A stretch of DNA of 50,037 nt from Clostridium cuniculi (GCF_004353185.1 NZ_SMUS01000032.1:1-50037); one strand, 5' to 3'; counted from the first letter of the stretch, positions 41,051-49,942 are shown. The notes: generated from the sequence alone by a model not told the origin. A program made the numbers and translations.

Positions 41051-42289
41051 ATGGCAATAATAAGAGCATTTAAGGCATTTAGACCTACAGCAGATTTGGC
41101 ATCAAAAATAGCGGCATTACCCTATGATGTAATGAATAGTGAAGAAGCTCGTGAAATGGTCAAAGATAATGAGTATTCATTTTTACATGTAGATAGGGCA
41201 GAAGTTAACTTGCCTAATGATACTAATATATATGATAAAGTCGTATATGAAAAGGCAAGAGATGTATTAGATAAAATGATACAGGATGGTTTATACGTTC
41301 AAGAGGATAAACCTTGTATGTATATATATAGACAAACTATGAATGGAAAAAGTCAAACTGGGTTAGTTATTTGTGCAGCAATAGATGATTATATTAATGA
41401 TAAAATTAAAAAGCATGAACATACTAGAAAAGATAAAGAGGTTGATAGAATAAATCATGTTGACTATTGCGATGCAAATACGGGTCCAATCTTTTTAACT
41501 TATAGAAATCAGGCTGAAATATCTAAAATAATGGATAAGTGGATACAAAATGAGCCATTATATGATTTTATATCTGAAGATGGGAATGGACATACTGTAT
41601 GGATAATTAATAATGATAGTGATATAGAAAGATTAACTACACTTTTTAAAAATGTGGATAGCTTATATATAGCTGATGGACATCATAGAGCAAAATCAGC
41701 TGTAGAAGTTGGATTAAAGCGTAGAAAAGAAAATCCAGGTTATACAGGAGAAGAAGAGTTTAATTATTTCTTATCTATAGTGTACCCTGATAATCAATTA
41801 GAGGTTTTGGATTATAATAGAACAGTTAAAGATTTAAATGGATTAAATGAAAATGAGTTTTTAAGTGCTATAGAAAAGAATTTTAAAATTAAGATTTCTA
41901 AAGAAGCTGTCAAGCCAAAGAGAAGACATACATTTGGTATGTATATGAATAATACTTGGTATGAACTTGAAGCAAAAGAAGGGACTTTTAATGAAGAAGA
42001 TCCAATGGAGAGATTAGATGTATCAATTCTTCAAAATAATTTACTTTCTCCAATACTAGGGGTTGATGATCCTACTAAGTCTGATAGAATTGAATTTATT
42101 GGTGGGATAAGGGGAATCAATGAGTTAGAAAAAAGGGCTAATAAAGATATGAAAGTAAGTTTTTCAATGTTTGCTACAACAACTGATGATATTATGAGTA
42201 TTGCAGATGGTGGAATGATAATGCCACCTAAATCTACATGGTTTGAACCAAAGCCTAGAAGTGGATTATTTATTCATAAGCTTAGTTAG
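41051..42289 (+). CDS. DUF1015 family protein in the serine operon
   Basis: A 412-residue protein begins MAIIRAFKAFRPTADLASKIAALPYDV (in DUF1015 style) and has IADGHHRAKSAVEV near residues 206-219. The DGHHR motif is shared with ParB-fold enzymes such as the ADP-dependent serine kinase SerK. It lies between serA and serC, where a phosphoserine phosphatase would be expected, and no serB is seen in the window. It may carry out or control a phosphoserine step. That is inference from context. GAGGAGGAAGAGCG precedes the ATG. Confidence 0.8.
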   Translation: MAIIRAFKAFRPTADLASKIAALPYDVMNSEEAREMVKDNEYSFLHVDRAEVNLPNDTNIYDKVVYEKARDVLDKMIQDGLYVQEDKPCMYIYRQTMNGKSQTGLVICAAIDDYINDKIKKHEHTRKDKEVDRINHVDYCDANTGPIFLTYRNQAEISKIMDKWIQNEPLYDFISEDGNGHTVWIINNDSDIERLTTLFKNVDSLYIADGHHRAKSAVEVGLKRRKENPGYTGEEEFNYFLSIVYPDNQLEVLDYNRTVKDLNGLNENEFLSAIEKNFKIKISKEAVKPKRRHTFGMYMNNTWYELEAKEGTFNEEDPMERLDVSILQNNLLSPILGVDDPTKSDRIEFIGGIRGINELEKRANKDMKVSFSMFATTTDDIMSIADGGMIMPPKSTWFEPKPRSGLFIHKLS

Positions 42290-42353
42290 TTATAGCGAGT
42301 GATAGGCAATAAGCAAATTTACTAAATTTAATAAAAATTGGGGGGACATTTAT

Positions 42354-43436
42354 ATGTCAAGAGTATATAATTTCGCAGCTGGTCCAGCTGTCTTACCAGA
42401 AGAGGTTTTAAAAGAAGCCGCAGCAGAGATGTTAGACTATAAGGGTACAGGAATGTCAGTAATGGAAATGAGTCATCGTTCTAAGGCTTTTGAAGAAATA
42501 ATTCAAGAGGCTGAACAAGATTTAAGGGATTTGATGAATATTCCTGATAATTATAAGGTATTATTTCTTCAAGGGGGCGGATCAACACAATTTGCAATGG
42601 TTCCAATGAATCTAATGAAGAATAGAGTTGCAGACTATATTATAACAGGACAATGGGCTAAAAAAGCAGCAGCTGAAGCAAAAAGATATGGAAAAGTAAA
42701 TGAATTAGCGTCATCAGCAGATAAGACTTTCTCTTATATTCCTGATGTAAGTAATATTAAAGTAAGTGATGATGCAGATTATGTATATATATGTCATAAC
42801 AATACAATTTACGGAACTACTTATCATAAGTTACCTGATACAAAAGGAAAAGTTTTAGTTGCAGATATGTCATCAGATATATTATCTCAACCTATAGATG
42901 TTACTAAGTATGGATTAATATTTGCAGGAGTTCAGAAAAATATTGGGCCGGCTGGTACAGTAGTTGTAATAATTCGTGAAGATTTAATTACTGATGATGT
43001 ACTTGAAGGTACTCCAACAATGCTTCAATATAAGATACACGCAGATAATAAGTCTTTATATAATACACCACCAGCATATGGTATCTATATTTGTGGAAAG
43101 GTGTTTAAACATCTTAAAAAGCTTGGCGGATTAGAAGCTATGAAAAAGAAAAATGAAGAAAAAGCTAAGATACTTTATGATTATCTTGATTCAAGTGAGT
43201 TATTTAAGGGTACAGTTGTAAAGGAAGATCGTTCTTTAATGAATGTGCCATTTATAACAGGTGATAAAGACTTAGATGCTAAGTTTGTTAAAGAGGCTAA
43301 AGAAGCTGGAATTGAGAATATAAAAGGTCATAGAACTGTTGGCGGAATGAGAGCTAGTATTTATAATGCTATGCCAATAGAAGGAGTAAAATATTTGGTT
43401 GAATTTATGAAAAAATTTGAAGCTGAGAATAAATGA
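42354..43436 (+). CDS. serC: Phosphoserine aminotransferase
   Basis: A 360-residue PLP enzyme makes O-phosphoserine from 3-phosphohydroxypyruvate and glutamate. It has YNFAAGPAVLPEEVL at the start, GGGSTQFAMVP, VADMSSDILS, the PLP-lysine region GLIFAGVQKNIGPAG and the C-terminal HRTVGGMRASIYNAM. GGGGGGACATTTAT precedes the ATG. Last gene of the serine operon. Confidence 0.94.
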   Translation: MSRVYNFAAGPAVLPEEVLKEAAAEMLDYKGTGMSVMEMSHRSKAFEEIIQEAEQDLRDLMNIPDNYKVLFLQGGGSTQFAMVPMNLMKNRVADYIITGQWAKKAAAEAKRYGKVNELASSADKTFSYIPDVSNIKVSDDADYVYICHNNTIYGTTYHKLPDTKGKVLVADMSSDILSQPIDVTKYGLIFAGVQKNIGPAGTVVVIIREDLITDDVLEGTPTMLQYKIHADNKSLYNTPPAYGIYICGKVFKHLKKLGGLEAMKKKNEEKAKILYDYLDSSELFKGTVVKEDRSLMNVPFITGDKDLDAKFVKEAKEAGIENIKGHRTVGGMRASIYNAMPIEGVKYLVEFMKKFEAENK

Positions 43437-43475
43437 TAAGTTTAAGGAAGTAGAAAATTAAAAAATAATAGTTAA

Positions 43476-43518
43476 TAAAAATGGTACTGGAAATAAAAAA
43501 ATCTAGTACCATTTTTAT
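43476..43518. terminator. Bidirectional terminator between serC and mtnN
   Basis: AAAAATGGTACT pairs with AGTACCATTTTT across a 17-base loop. T-runs appear on both strands between convergent genes. Confidence 0.8.
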
Positions 43519-43521
43519 TTA

Positions 43522-44214
43522 TTAAAGTTTTTCTAACATTGTTTTTAGTATAAATGTTGAGTTTTTAACTCCAATAGGAGTGAATTTTTCAAAATCCATA
43601 TGAGCTCCGTTGTTAGCATTATCAGATATAGATCTAACAACAACAAAAGGAATATTGTTTAAGTAGCAAACATGAGCTATACTAGCTCCTTCCATTTCAC
43701 AAGCTAATGCACCAAATTCCTTTTCAAGCCATTGAATTTTATCAAGTGATGCTACGAACATATCTCCGGATACTATTCTTCCAGAAAAAGTTTTAAAGTC
43801 AGAAGCTTCATCGCAAGCAGCTTTAGCGATTTCAACTAACTTTGCATCACATTTAAAATCAAAAGTATCCATTCTTGGAATTTGACCCATTGGATCACCA
43901 AAAGCAGTTGTATCCATATCATATTGAACTAAGTTTTCTGCTATTACTACATCACCAGGATAAATATCTTTACCTATACCACCAGCAACTCCAACGTTTA
44001 TTACTGATGATACGTTATATTCAGAAGCAAGTATTTGAGTACATACAGCAGCGTTAACCTTACCTATACCACATACAACGGCAACAACATCATGTCCCCA
44101 TAGTTTTCCCTTGTGGAATTTCATTTTTGCTTTTTCTTCAACTGTTTCTAATTCCATGTCTTTTAAAAGAATTTCTAATTCTTCAGACATAGCACCTATT
44201 ATTCCTAAAATCAT
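43522..44214 (-). CDS. mtnN: 5'-methylthioadenosine/S-adenosylhomocysteine nucleosidase
   Basis: This 230-residue Pfs/MtnN hydrolyses MTA and SAH to adenine and thioribose, recycling SAM by-products. It starts ILGIIGAMSEELEIL, has INVGVAGGIGKDI and CEMEGASIAHVCY (the ribose-binding Met-Glu), and ends RSISDNAN with the catalytic Asp. Normal length. GGAGGATTCAAA precedes the ATG. Confidence 0.93.
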   Translation of the reverse strand: MILGIIGAMSEELEILLKDMELETVEEKAKMKFHKGKLWGHDVVAVVCGIGKVNAAVCTQILASEYNVSSVINVGVAGGIGKDIYPGDVVIAENLVQYDMDTTAFGDPMGQIPRMDTFDFKCDAKLVEIAKAACDEASDFKTFSGRIVSGDMFVASLDKIQWLEKEFGALACEMEGASIAHVCYLNNIPFVVVRSISDNANNGAHMDFEKFTPIGVKNSTFILKTMLEKL

Positions 44215-44412
44215 TTTGAATCCTCCATATAAGTATATAATTTATATAAATTTACTTAAAATATATTATATACTGACATTCAATTAATTAATAGCAGATT
44301 TATTAGTAAATTTTAAAACAAAGAAAACCGATAGAATTACTTGTGTTAATTTAAACTGAAATATATAATAGTCTCAGCGGGAAAATAAACTTGAACGAAG
44401 GAGAGTAAACAT

Positions 44413-45129
44413 ATGGCATTAAATGAATTTTGCAGAACTGAATTACTTATAGGTGAAGAGGGAATAGAAAAGTTACATAATTCTAAAGTTATAGTTTTTG
44501 GAATTGGTGGAGTAGGAAGCTTTGTAGTTGAAGCTTTAACAAGAGCTGGAGTTGGAAATTTAATATTAGTGGATAATGATACTATTTGTATATCTAACTT
44601 AAATAGACAAATACATGCTACACAAACTACAGTAGGCAATGTTAAAGTTGAGGCTATGAAGGCAAGAGTATTATCTATAAATCCTAATTGTAATGTTGAG
44701 GCAAAGCAAGAGTTTATTACAGCAGATAATATACAAGAAATAATTCCAGAAGATATAGATTATGTTGTAGATGCTATAGACACAGTAACGTCAAAATTAG
44801 CATTAGCAGAGTATTGCTATAAAAATGATATTAAGTTAATTGCATCTATGGGAACTGGAAATAAAATGGATCCTACTCAATTTAGAGTAACAGATGTATT
44901 TAAGACTAAAGTTTGTCCTCTAGCTAAGGTTATGAGAACTGAGTTAAGAAAAAGAGGAGTTAAAAAGTTAAAGGTTGTATATTCAGAAGAGATACCAATG
45001 GTACCTAATAAGGGAAGAGCTGTTCCGTCTCAAAAAAGACAAACTCCTGGAAGTATATCATTTGTTCCACCAGTAGCAGGAATGATAATAGGTGGAGAAG
45101 TAATTAAAGATTTAACAGGATTAAATTAA
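44413..45129 (+). CDS. tcdA: tRNA threonylcarbamoyladenosine dehydratase
   Basis: A 238-residue E1-like enzyme of the ThiF/MoeB superfamily converts t6A37 of tRNA to the cyclic form. The ATP site VIVFGIGGVGSFVVEA, LVDNDTICISNLNRQ and YVVDAIDTVTSKLALAEYC are typical of TcdA. KVCPLAKVMRTELRKRGVKKL carries the family's activating cysteine region. GAAGGAGAGTAAACAT precedes the ATG. Confidence 0.9.
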   Translation: MALNEFCRTELLIGEEGIEKLHNSKVIVFGIGGVGSFVVEALTRAGVGNLILVDNDTICISNLNRQIHATQTTVGNVKVEAMKARVLSINPNCNVEAKQEFITADNIQEIIPEDIDYVVDAIDTVTSKLALAEYCYKNDIKLIASMGTGNKMDPTQFRVTDVFKTKVCPLAKVMRTELRKRGVKKLKVVYSEEIPMVPNKGRAVPSQKRQTPGSISFVPPVAGMIIGGEVIKDLTGLN

Positions 45130-45147
45130 TATAATTGAAAAAAAGAT

Positions 45148-45206
45148 TTAAGGGTAAGAGTTTACTATTCTAATAATATTAAAATAGTAGAGTTCTTACC
45201 CTTAAA
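45148..45206. terminator. Bidirectional terminator between tcdA and the DUF4230 gene
   Basis: TTAAGGGTAAGA pairs with TCTTACCCTTAA, with an inner ACTATT/AATAGT stem. It lies between convergent genes. Confidence 0.75.
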
Positions 45207-45213
45207 AATTATA

Positions 45214-45885
45214 TTAATCAACTTTAAGTGTTACATTATAATCTTCTCCTGTTAAATTAAGTAGAAGTGATTTTAATGAGTTTTCTGTATTTAAAATAGC
45301 TTGTTCATAAAAATCAGGATTATTCATTTTTTCTGTAAATAAATTATTTAGATTTTTATATATGGAACTTAACTCCTCTGATGATAGTTTTAAATCTCCA
45401 AATCTTAAGAATCCAACTTCTGTATCATAATATATAGTTTTACTTTCATCTATATCTATACTGAATATATTTATTTGAGGGATTGTTATAGATACTTCTT
45501 TAGTTGCAGTATTTATTTCAAAATTAGAGTTAGATAAAGTAGAAAAATCTATAGCATAAGAACAGTTTGCAAAAAAAGTTATCTTTTTAGATTTTTTAAA
45601 TATATCTAAGTTAAAGTAAGTGTTATCTATTGTTAAAGTTTCTGATAGTTCAATTTCTAAGGGAATTAATTTATTTACATTTTTTATTTCGTTTATTAAA
45701 GTATCATCAGATAAAATTGAAGAGGATTCAATTTTATATGTGTGAAAGTAAGGAAATAACTTTTGAAATTTACTAGGATATTTAAAAAATAAGATTAATA
45801 TGAATAAAGCAAATAAAATAAATAAATAAAATAATATTTTATGAAGTTTAAATCTATGTTTTTTCTTATATAAAAAAATAGTCAT
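45214..45885 (-). CDS. DUF4230 membrane-anchored protein
   Basis: About 223 residues. A basic N-terminus, one transmembrane helix (ILFYLFILFALFILILFF) and an extracytoplasmic part whose strands (ITFFANCSYAIDFSTL, VSITIPQINIFSIDID, YYDTEVGFLRFGD) fit DUF4230, ending with long helices. Function is unknown. I choose ATG 45885 because AAGGTGG precedes it. The longer frame from 45918 has no binding site. Monocistronic. Confidence 0.6.
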   Translation of the reverse strand: MTIFLYKKKHRFKLHKILFYLFILFALFILILFFKYPSKFQKLFPYFHTYKIESSSILSDDTLINEIKNVNKLIPLEIELSETLTIDNTYFNLDIFKKSKKITFFANCSYAIDFSTLSNSNFEINTATKEVSITIPQINIFSIDIDESKTIYYDTEVGFLRFGDLKLSSEELSSIYKNLNNLFTEKMNNPDFYEQAILNTENSLKSLLLNLTGEDYNVTLKVD

Positions 45886-46055
45886 CCCCACCTTGAAACA
45901 TTTATATATTAAATTCACATAAATTAAATATATTAAAATATAAATAGGTATATTCCTTTAAGTAATATTTTTACTTTTAAAGTAAAGTTGGTTGAGTTTT
46001 ATATTAGTTTATTTGTATAATAAAAATAAGTGAAATTGTTTTTAGGAGAGTTAGT

Positions 46056-46985
46056 ATGGATAATCAAAGGGAAGTAAATATAGAACTTATTAAGGGTACT
46101 TTAGATGATTATATAGTGAAGGATAAAGATAAGATTGTAATAGGAAGGTTTACTATAACAGAACTAGATAAGGAAAATAAAAAATGTAATTTAAAATTAA
46201 AGTTTTATAGAGAAGATAACTATGATTTGTTAAAGATTACATTAGAAGCTATTCTTAAGGCTGTATTTAAAGATAAAAATATATTTAAGGCTAATGTAGT
46301 AGTTAGTGAGAATATAAATTTAAAGCCATTTTTAGATATTGGTTTTACATTAGAAGCTATTTTTACTGATAATATATTTACAAAGGGTAGTTTCTATGAT
46401 GAATTAAGTTTTGGAATAAATAGAAATGAATATTTGAATTCAGGAAGAAATAATATTGTTGAGATTAAAGGGAAAAATATCTTAATTAGAAATTTTACAC
46501 CTGATGATGCACAAGAACTTTTAGATTATTATGTGAGAAATAAGGAACATTTAAGAGAGTTTGAACCAGTAAGAGATGCTAGTTTTTTCACCTATGAAAT
46601 GCAAAAGGAAATTTTATTAGAAAGCTATAGACACCTTATGACTGGGGTAGGAAGTGACTTGGGAATATATAAAGATGATAAACTTATAGGAAAAGCTAAA
46701 ATTTCTAGTATAGTTTATGGAGTATTTAAAAGTGGAATATTAGGATATTCTATAGATAAAGAATATGAAGGAAAGGGATATATGAAAGAAGCTATAAACT
46801 TAGTGTTAGAATATGCTAAAGAATATTTAGATTTACATAGAATAGAAGCTTCAGTTTTACCAACTAATGAAAGATCTAAGGGTGTTTTATTATCCTGCGG
46901 ATTTGAGGAAATTGGAATTAATAAAAAGTATTTATATATAAATGGTAAATGGAGTGATCATATTACTTTCTATAAAATACTTTAA
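46056..46985 (+). CDS. Double-domain GNAT N-acetyltransferase (RimJ/RimL type C-terminal domain)
   Basis: In this 309-residue protein the C-terminal half (about 135-309) is a RimJ-like GNAT: ILIRNFTPDDAQELLDYYV, GYSIDKEYEGKGYMKEAINLVLEYA for acetyl-CoA binding, and HRIEASVLPTNERSKGVL then CGFEEIG. The N-terminal half (IVIGRFTITELDKENKKCNLKLKF, FLDIGFTLEAIF) looks like a degenerate GNAT domain. The substrate is unknown, possibly a protein N-terminus or small amine. TAGGAGAGTTAGT precedes the ATG. Confidence 0.8.
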   Translation: MDNQREVNIELIKGTLDDYIVKDKDKIVIGRFTITELDKENKKCNLKLKFYREDNYDLLKITLEAILKAVFKDKNIFKANVVVSENINLKPFLDIGFTLEAIFTDNIFTKGSFYDELSFGINRNEYLNSGRNNIVEIKGKNILIRNFTPDDAQELLDYYVRNKEHLREFEPVRDASFFTYEMQKEILLESYRHLMTGVGSDLGIYKDDKLIGKAKISSIVYGVFKSGILGYSIDKEYEGKGYMKEAINLVLEYAKEYLDLHRIEASVLPTNERSKGVLLSCGFEEIGINKKYLYINGKWSDHITFYKIL

Positions 46986-46990
46986 ATATA

Positions 46991-47026
46991 AAAAATAGCT
47001 AAGGAATAAATCCTTAGCTATTTTTT
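46991..47026. terminator. Bidirectional terminator between the GNAT and PTS IIA genes
   Basis: AAAAATAGCTAAGGA pairs with TCCTTAGCTATTTTT, loop ATAAA, with T-runs both ways. Confidence 0.85.
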
Positions 47027-47033
47027 ATATTTA

Positions 47034-47564
47034 TTAAACTTCATAGTTAACAACTATATCTTTACCAGCTACAACAGATCCTGTTTCTACTGCAGTTATT
47101 GATTTAGCAGCATCAACATTTGTTACTAAAACTGGAGTTGCAAGAGATAATCCTTTTCCTAAGATGAAATCTCTATCAATCTTAATTATAGGAGTACCAG
47201 CTTTAACTTTTGTACCAGCTTCAACTAGTTGTTCAAATCCTTCTCCATTTAAGCTTACTGTATCAACACCAATATGAACTAATAATTCTAGTCCATTTTC
47301 TAATGTCATAGCAAATGCATGTTTAGTTTTGAATACTAATGATAATTCACCGTCAGCAGGTGCAACTACAGTATCACCTTTAACCATTATAGCAGCACCA
47401 TCTCCAGCCATTTTTCCAGCGAAAACTGGATCTGGAACTTCTGATAAAGGTATTAAATCACCTGTAGCAACTGCAACTAGTGCATTTTTTGGGCTTTCTA
47501 CAGTATTTGATTCTACAGTGTTTGATTCTGATTTACCAAATAATTTTTTGGAAAAATTAGCCAT
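47034..47564 (-). CDS. PTS glucose-family enzyme IIA
   Basis: About 176 residues. After a short Ser/Asn-rich leader the IIA-Glc fold begins at LVAVATGDLIPLSEVPD. It has VFKTKHAFAMT and the phospho-accepting His in LLVHIGVDTVSLNG. I choose ATG 47564 (MANFSKKLFG), with AGGA six bases before, over the GTG at 47591. It supplies phosphate to IIB domains such as the divergent NagE-like protein, which lacks its own IIA. Expression is probably controlled by the antiterminator target in its leader. Confidence 0.9.
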   Translation of the reverse strand: MANFSKKLFGKSESNTVESNTVESPKNALVAVATGDLIPLSEVPDPVFAGKMAGDGAAIMVKGDTVVAPADGELSLVFKTKHAFAMTLENGLELLVHIGVDTVSLNGEGFEQLVEAGTKVKAGTPIIKIDRDFILGKGLSLATPVLVTNVDAAKSITAVETGSVVAGKDIVVNYEV

Positions 47565-47646
47565 GATATTTCCTGATAATTCAGGATTCACATCCTTTCT
47601 AAAATAAGTTTACACAATTTTTATATTATAATATAGGTAATAAAAT

Positions 47647-47707
47647 AAAAAGGCATAAGTATATCTTTAATAAAGAATAACTTATGCCTGATTTAACAGT
47701 AACACGT
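47647..47707 (-). promoter_or_regulatory. GlcT-type antiterminator target (RAT) overlapping a leader terminator
   Basis: On the minus strand ACGTGTTACTG is followed by TTAAATCAGGCATAAGT (together 47680-47707). This closely resembles the B. subtilis ptsG RAT bound by GlcT, as I remember it. Its 3' half, GGCATAAGT, is also the 5' arm of a terminator whose other arm ACTTATGCC (47652-47660) is followed by T's. RAT and terminator are mutually exclusive, the classic BglG/GlcT design. Confidence 0.7.
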
Positions 47708-47717
47708 TTCACATAAA

Positions 47718-47746
47718 ATTATATATATTAGCAATTAGTATGTCAA
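47718..47746 (-). promoter_or_regulatory. Promoter of the PTS IIA gene
   Basis: TTGACA (47741-47746) and TATAAT (47718-47723) on the minus strand, exactly 17 bases apart. Transcription would start just before the RAT. Confidence 0.8.
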
Positions 47747-47769
47747 TAAAAATAATAAATAAAAATTCG

Positions 47770-47808
47770 ATGAAAACGTTGACTTTTGTAGCAATTTTAT
47801 ACTATAAT
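47770..47808 (+). promoter_or_regulatory. nagE promoter with an overlapping cre-like site
   Basis: TTGACT (47779-47784) and TATAAT (47803-47808) are 18 bases apart. ATGAAAACGTTGACT at 47770-47784 fits the relaxed cre consensus WTGNAANCGNWNNCW and covers the -35 box. CcpA bound there would repress. Confidence 0.6.
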
Positions 47809-47842
47809 ATGATTGTAAAGTAAATAACGTTCAAATTATGAG

Positions 47843-47907
47843 GCGTGCAACCATAAGAAATGGGCATTAGCTGAAAAGGGTATTTTATATTCTTTTCAGC
47901 TTTTTTT
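47843..47907 (+). promoter_or_regulatory. nagE leader: RAT-like hairpin followed by a terminator
   Basis: GC-G-TGC-AA-CCAT pairs with ATGG-GCA-TTA-GC (47843-47871), a hairpin with two asymmetric internal loops like a RAT. It overlaps by three bases an intrinsic terminator, AGCTGAAAAG/CTTTTCAGCT (47869-47901), with seven T's. The sequence differs from the known GlcT and LicT targets, so the antiterminator is only inferred. Confidence 0.5.
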
Positions 47908-47980
47908 ATTACCGAAATTATTTTTAATTTTATATTGCTAGCCTTATATGGAACAAAAAAATAAGGGGGACTTTATTATT

Positions 47981-49444
47981 ATGATGAAGTATTTACAAAG
48001 ACTCGGGAAATCTTTAATGCTTCCAGTTGCTTGCTTACCTGTAGCAGCTATTTTAATGGGAATAGGTTACTGGATTGACCCAACAGGTTGGGGAGCAAAC
48101 AATGTTGCTGCAGCTTTTTTAATTAAAGCAGGTGGCGCATTAATTGATAACATGGCAATTTTATTTGCTATAGGTGTTGGTGTTGGTATGTCTGATGATA
48201 ATGATGGTACTGCAGGTTTAGCAGGACTTGTATCATGGTTAATGATTACAACATTATTATCAAGTGGTGTTGTAGCCATGTTAAAAGGTGTTGATGTTTC
48301 AGAAGTTCCAGCAGCATTTGGAAAGATAGAAACACAATTTATAGGTATATTATCAGGGTTAATTGGTGCAGCTTGCTACAATAAGTTCAAGAACACAAAA
48401 CTACCACCAGCTTTAAGCTTCTTTAGTGGGAAGAGATGTGTTGCTATAGTAACAGCAGGAGCTTCACTTGTTGCAACGTTAATATTATTCTTTGTATGGC
48501 CTGTTGTATATGGAGCATTAGTATCATTTGGTGAAGCTATTATTTCTACTGGATCAATTGGAGCTGGTATATATGCATTCTTTAATAGATTATTAATTCC
48601 ATTTGGTCTTCACCATGCATTAAACTCAGTATTCTGGTTTGATGTTGCAGGAATTAATGATATTGGTAAGTTCTGGGGAACTATGGAAGGTGGAGTTCTA
48701 GGTCAAACAGGTATGTACATGACTGGATTCTTCCCAGTAATGATGTTTGGTTTACCAGCAGCTGCTTTAGCTATGTATCACACTGCTAAAGATAATAGAA
48801 AGAAAGTTGTAGCTGGTTTATTATTAGCATCTGGTTTAGCCTCATTCTTCACAGGAGTTACAGAACCATTAGAATTCGCATTTATGTTCTTAGCACCAGG
48901 ATTATATGTAGTTCATGCTGTATTAACAGGTATATCTGCTGCTATTTGTGCAATGTTACCAGTAAGAGCTGGATTTAACTTCAGTGCTGGTTTTGTTGAT
49001 TGGTTCTTAAGCTTTAAAGCGCCATTTGCAGAAAATCCACTTTGGTTATTAGCAATTGGCTTAGTATTCGCAGTAGTTTATTATGTAGTATTTAGATTTG
49101 CTATTACTAAGTTTAATCTAAAGACTCCAGGTAGAGAAGATGATGACGATACTACTGGAGAAATGGATGCTAAACTTTCAAATAATAACTTTACAGCTGT
49201 AGCTGAAACTATATTAAGAGGTCTTGGTGGAAAAGAAAATATAGTTACTGTTGATAACTGCATAACAAGATTACGTTTAGAAATTAAAGATCATACATTA
49301 GTTAATGAAAAAGTAATTAAATCTGCGGGAGTAGCAGGGATAATTAGACCAAGTAAGACAAATGTTCAAGTAATTGTAGGAACACAAGTACAATTCGTTG
49401 CTGATGAGTTTAAAAAATTATGTAAGAGCGAAATAGTAAAATAA
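47981..49444 (+). CDS. nagE: PTS N-acetylglucosamine-type enzyme IIBC (NagE-like)
   Basis: About 487 residues. An EIIC membrane domain begins MMKYLQRLGKSLMLPVACLP, with the GIGYWIDPTGW motif and a FFTGVTEPLEFAFMF sugar-site motif. An EIIB domain follows after an acidic linker (GREDDDDTTGEMD), with its phosphorylated Cys in TVDNCITRLRLE near residue 426. GYWIDP favours GlcNAc (or glucosamine) over glucose. I choose ATG 47981 because AAGGGGGA lies ten bases before it. The EIIA is encoded divergently. The leader has a terminator and a RAT-like hairpin. Confidence 0.88.
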   Translation: MMKYLQRLGKSLMLPVACLPVAAILMGIGYWIDPTGWGANNVAAAFLIKAGGALIDNMAILFAIGVGVGMSDDNDGTAGLAGLVSWLMITTLLSSGVVAMLKGVDVSEVPAAFGKIETQFIGILSGLIGAACYNKFKNTKLPPALSFFSGKRCVAIVTAGASLVATLILFFVWPVVYGALVSFGEAIISTGSIGAGIYAFFNRLLIPFGLHHALNSVFWFDVAGINDIGKFWGTMEGGVLGQTGMYMTGFFPVMMFGLPAAALAMYHTAKDNRKKVVAGLLLASGLASFFTGVTEPLEFAFMFLAPGLYVVHAVLTGISAAICAMLPVRAGFNFSAGFVDWFLSFKAPFAENPLWLLAIGLVFAVVYYVVFRFAITKFNLKTPGREDDDDTTGEMDAKLSNNNFTAVAETILRGLGGKENIVTVDNCITRLRLEIKDHTLVNEKVIKSAGVAGIIRPSKTNVQVIVGTQVQFVADEFKKLCKSEIVK

Positions 49445-49450
49445 TTTAAT

Positions 49451-49493
49451 AAAAAAGAGCTGTGCGCGAAATAAGTGCTACAGCTCTTTTTTT
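49451..49493 (+). terminator. nagE terminator
   Basis: AAAAAAGAGCTGT and ACAGCTCTTTTTTT enclose a 17-base loop. Confidence 0.85.
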
Positions 49494-49942
49494 ATTAAAT
49501 TTTATTTTCATATGAATGAAGTTAATTGTGAATGTATAAAATACACAGTGTTATTATTGGATTGTTTAATAAATTAGTTAACTTATCCAGGTGTATCAAT
49601 GTAAGAAAAAATGAGAATAACAATGAAAAATGGAGTAATTAAGCAATATTTGTTTAATATAATAGAAAATACTTAAGTTATGTAAATGGAATATGATATC
49701 ATAAATCTTGTCCAAACGGACATCAGATAAGTCGAAAAACAGTAAGTTAACAAAAACAACAAAAATGTTGAAAAAAGATGTTGACACAAAAGTTATTCGG
49801 TGATAAGATAAGGAAGTCGCTTGGATGCGACAGAGTAAATGGTCTTTGAAAATTGAACAGAATATAGTTAAAGTAAACCAGCAATTCTTTTGAGAGTCTT
49901 AAAACAAAGACTCAAAGTAATTTGAGCAAATGATTAAACTTT
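49494..49942 (+). promoter_or_regulatory. rRNA operon promoter and leader
   Basis: TTGACA (49781-49786) and TAAGAT (49804-49809) are 17 bases apart, a strong rRNA promoter. The leader contains GGTCTTTGAAAATTGAACAG, a common clostridial boxA-like/processing segment. A GAGTCTT/AAGACTC stem just before the 16S start probably belongs to the RNase III processing stalk. Upstream, 49,494-49,780 is AT-rich and without a gene. Confidence 0.75.
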
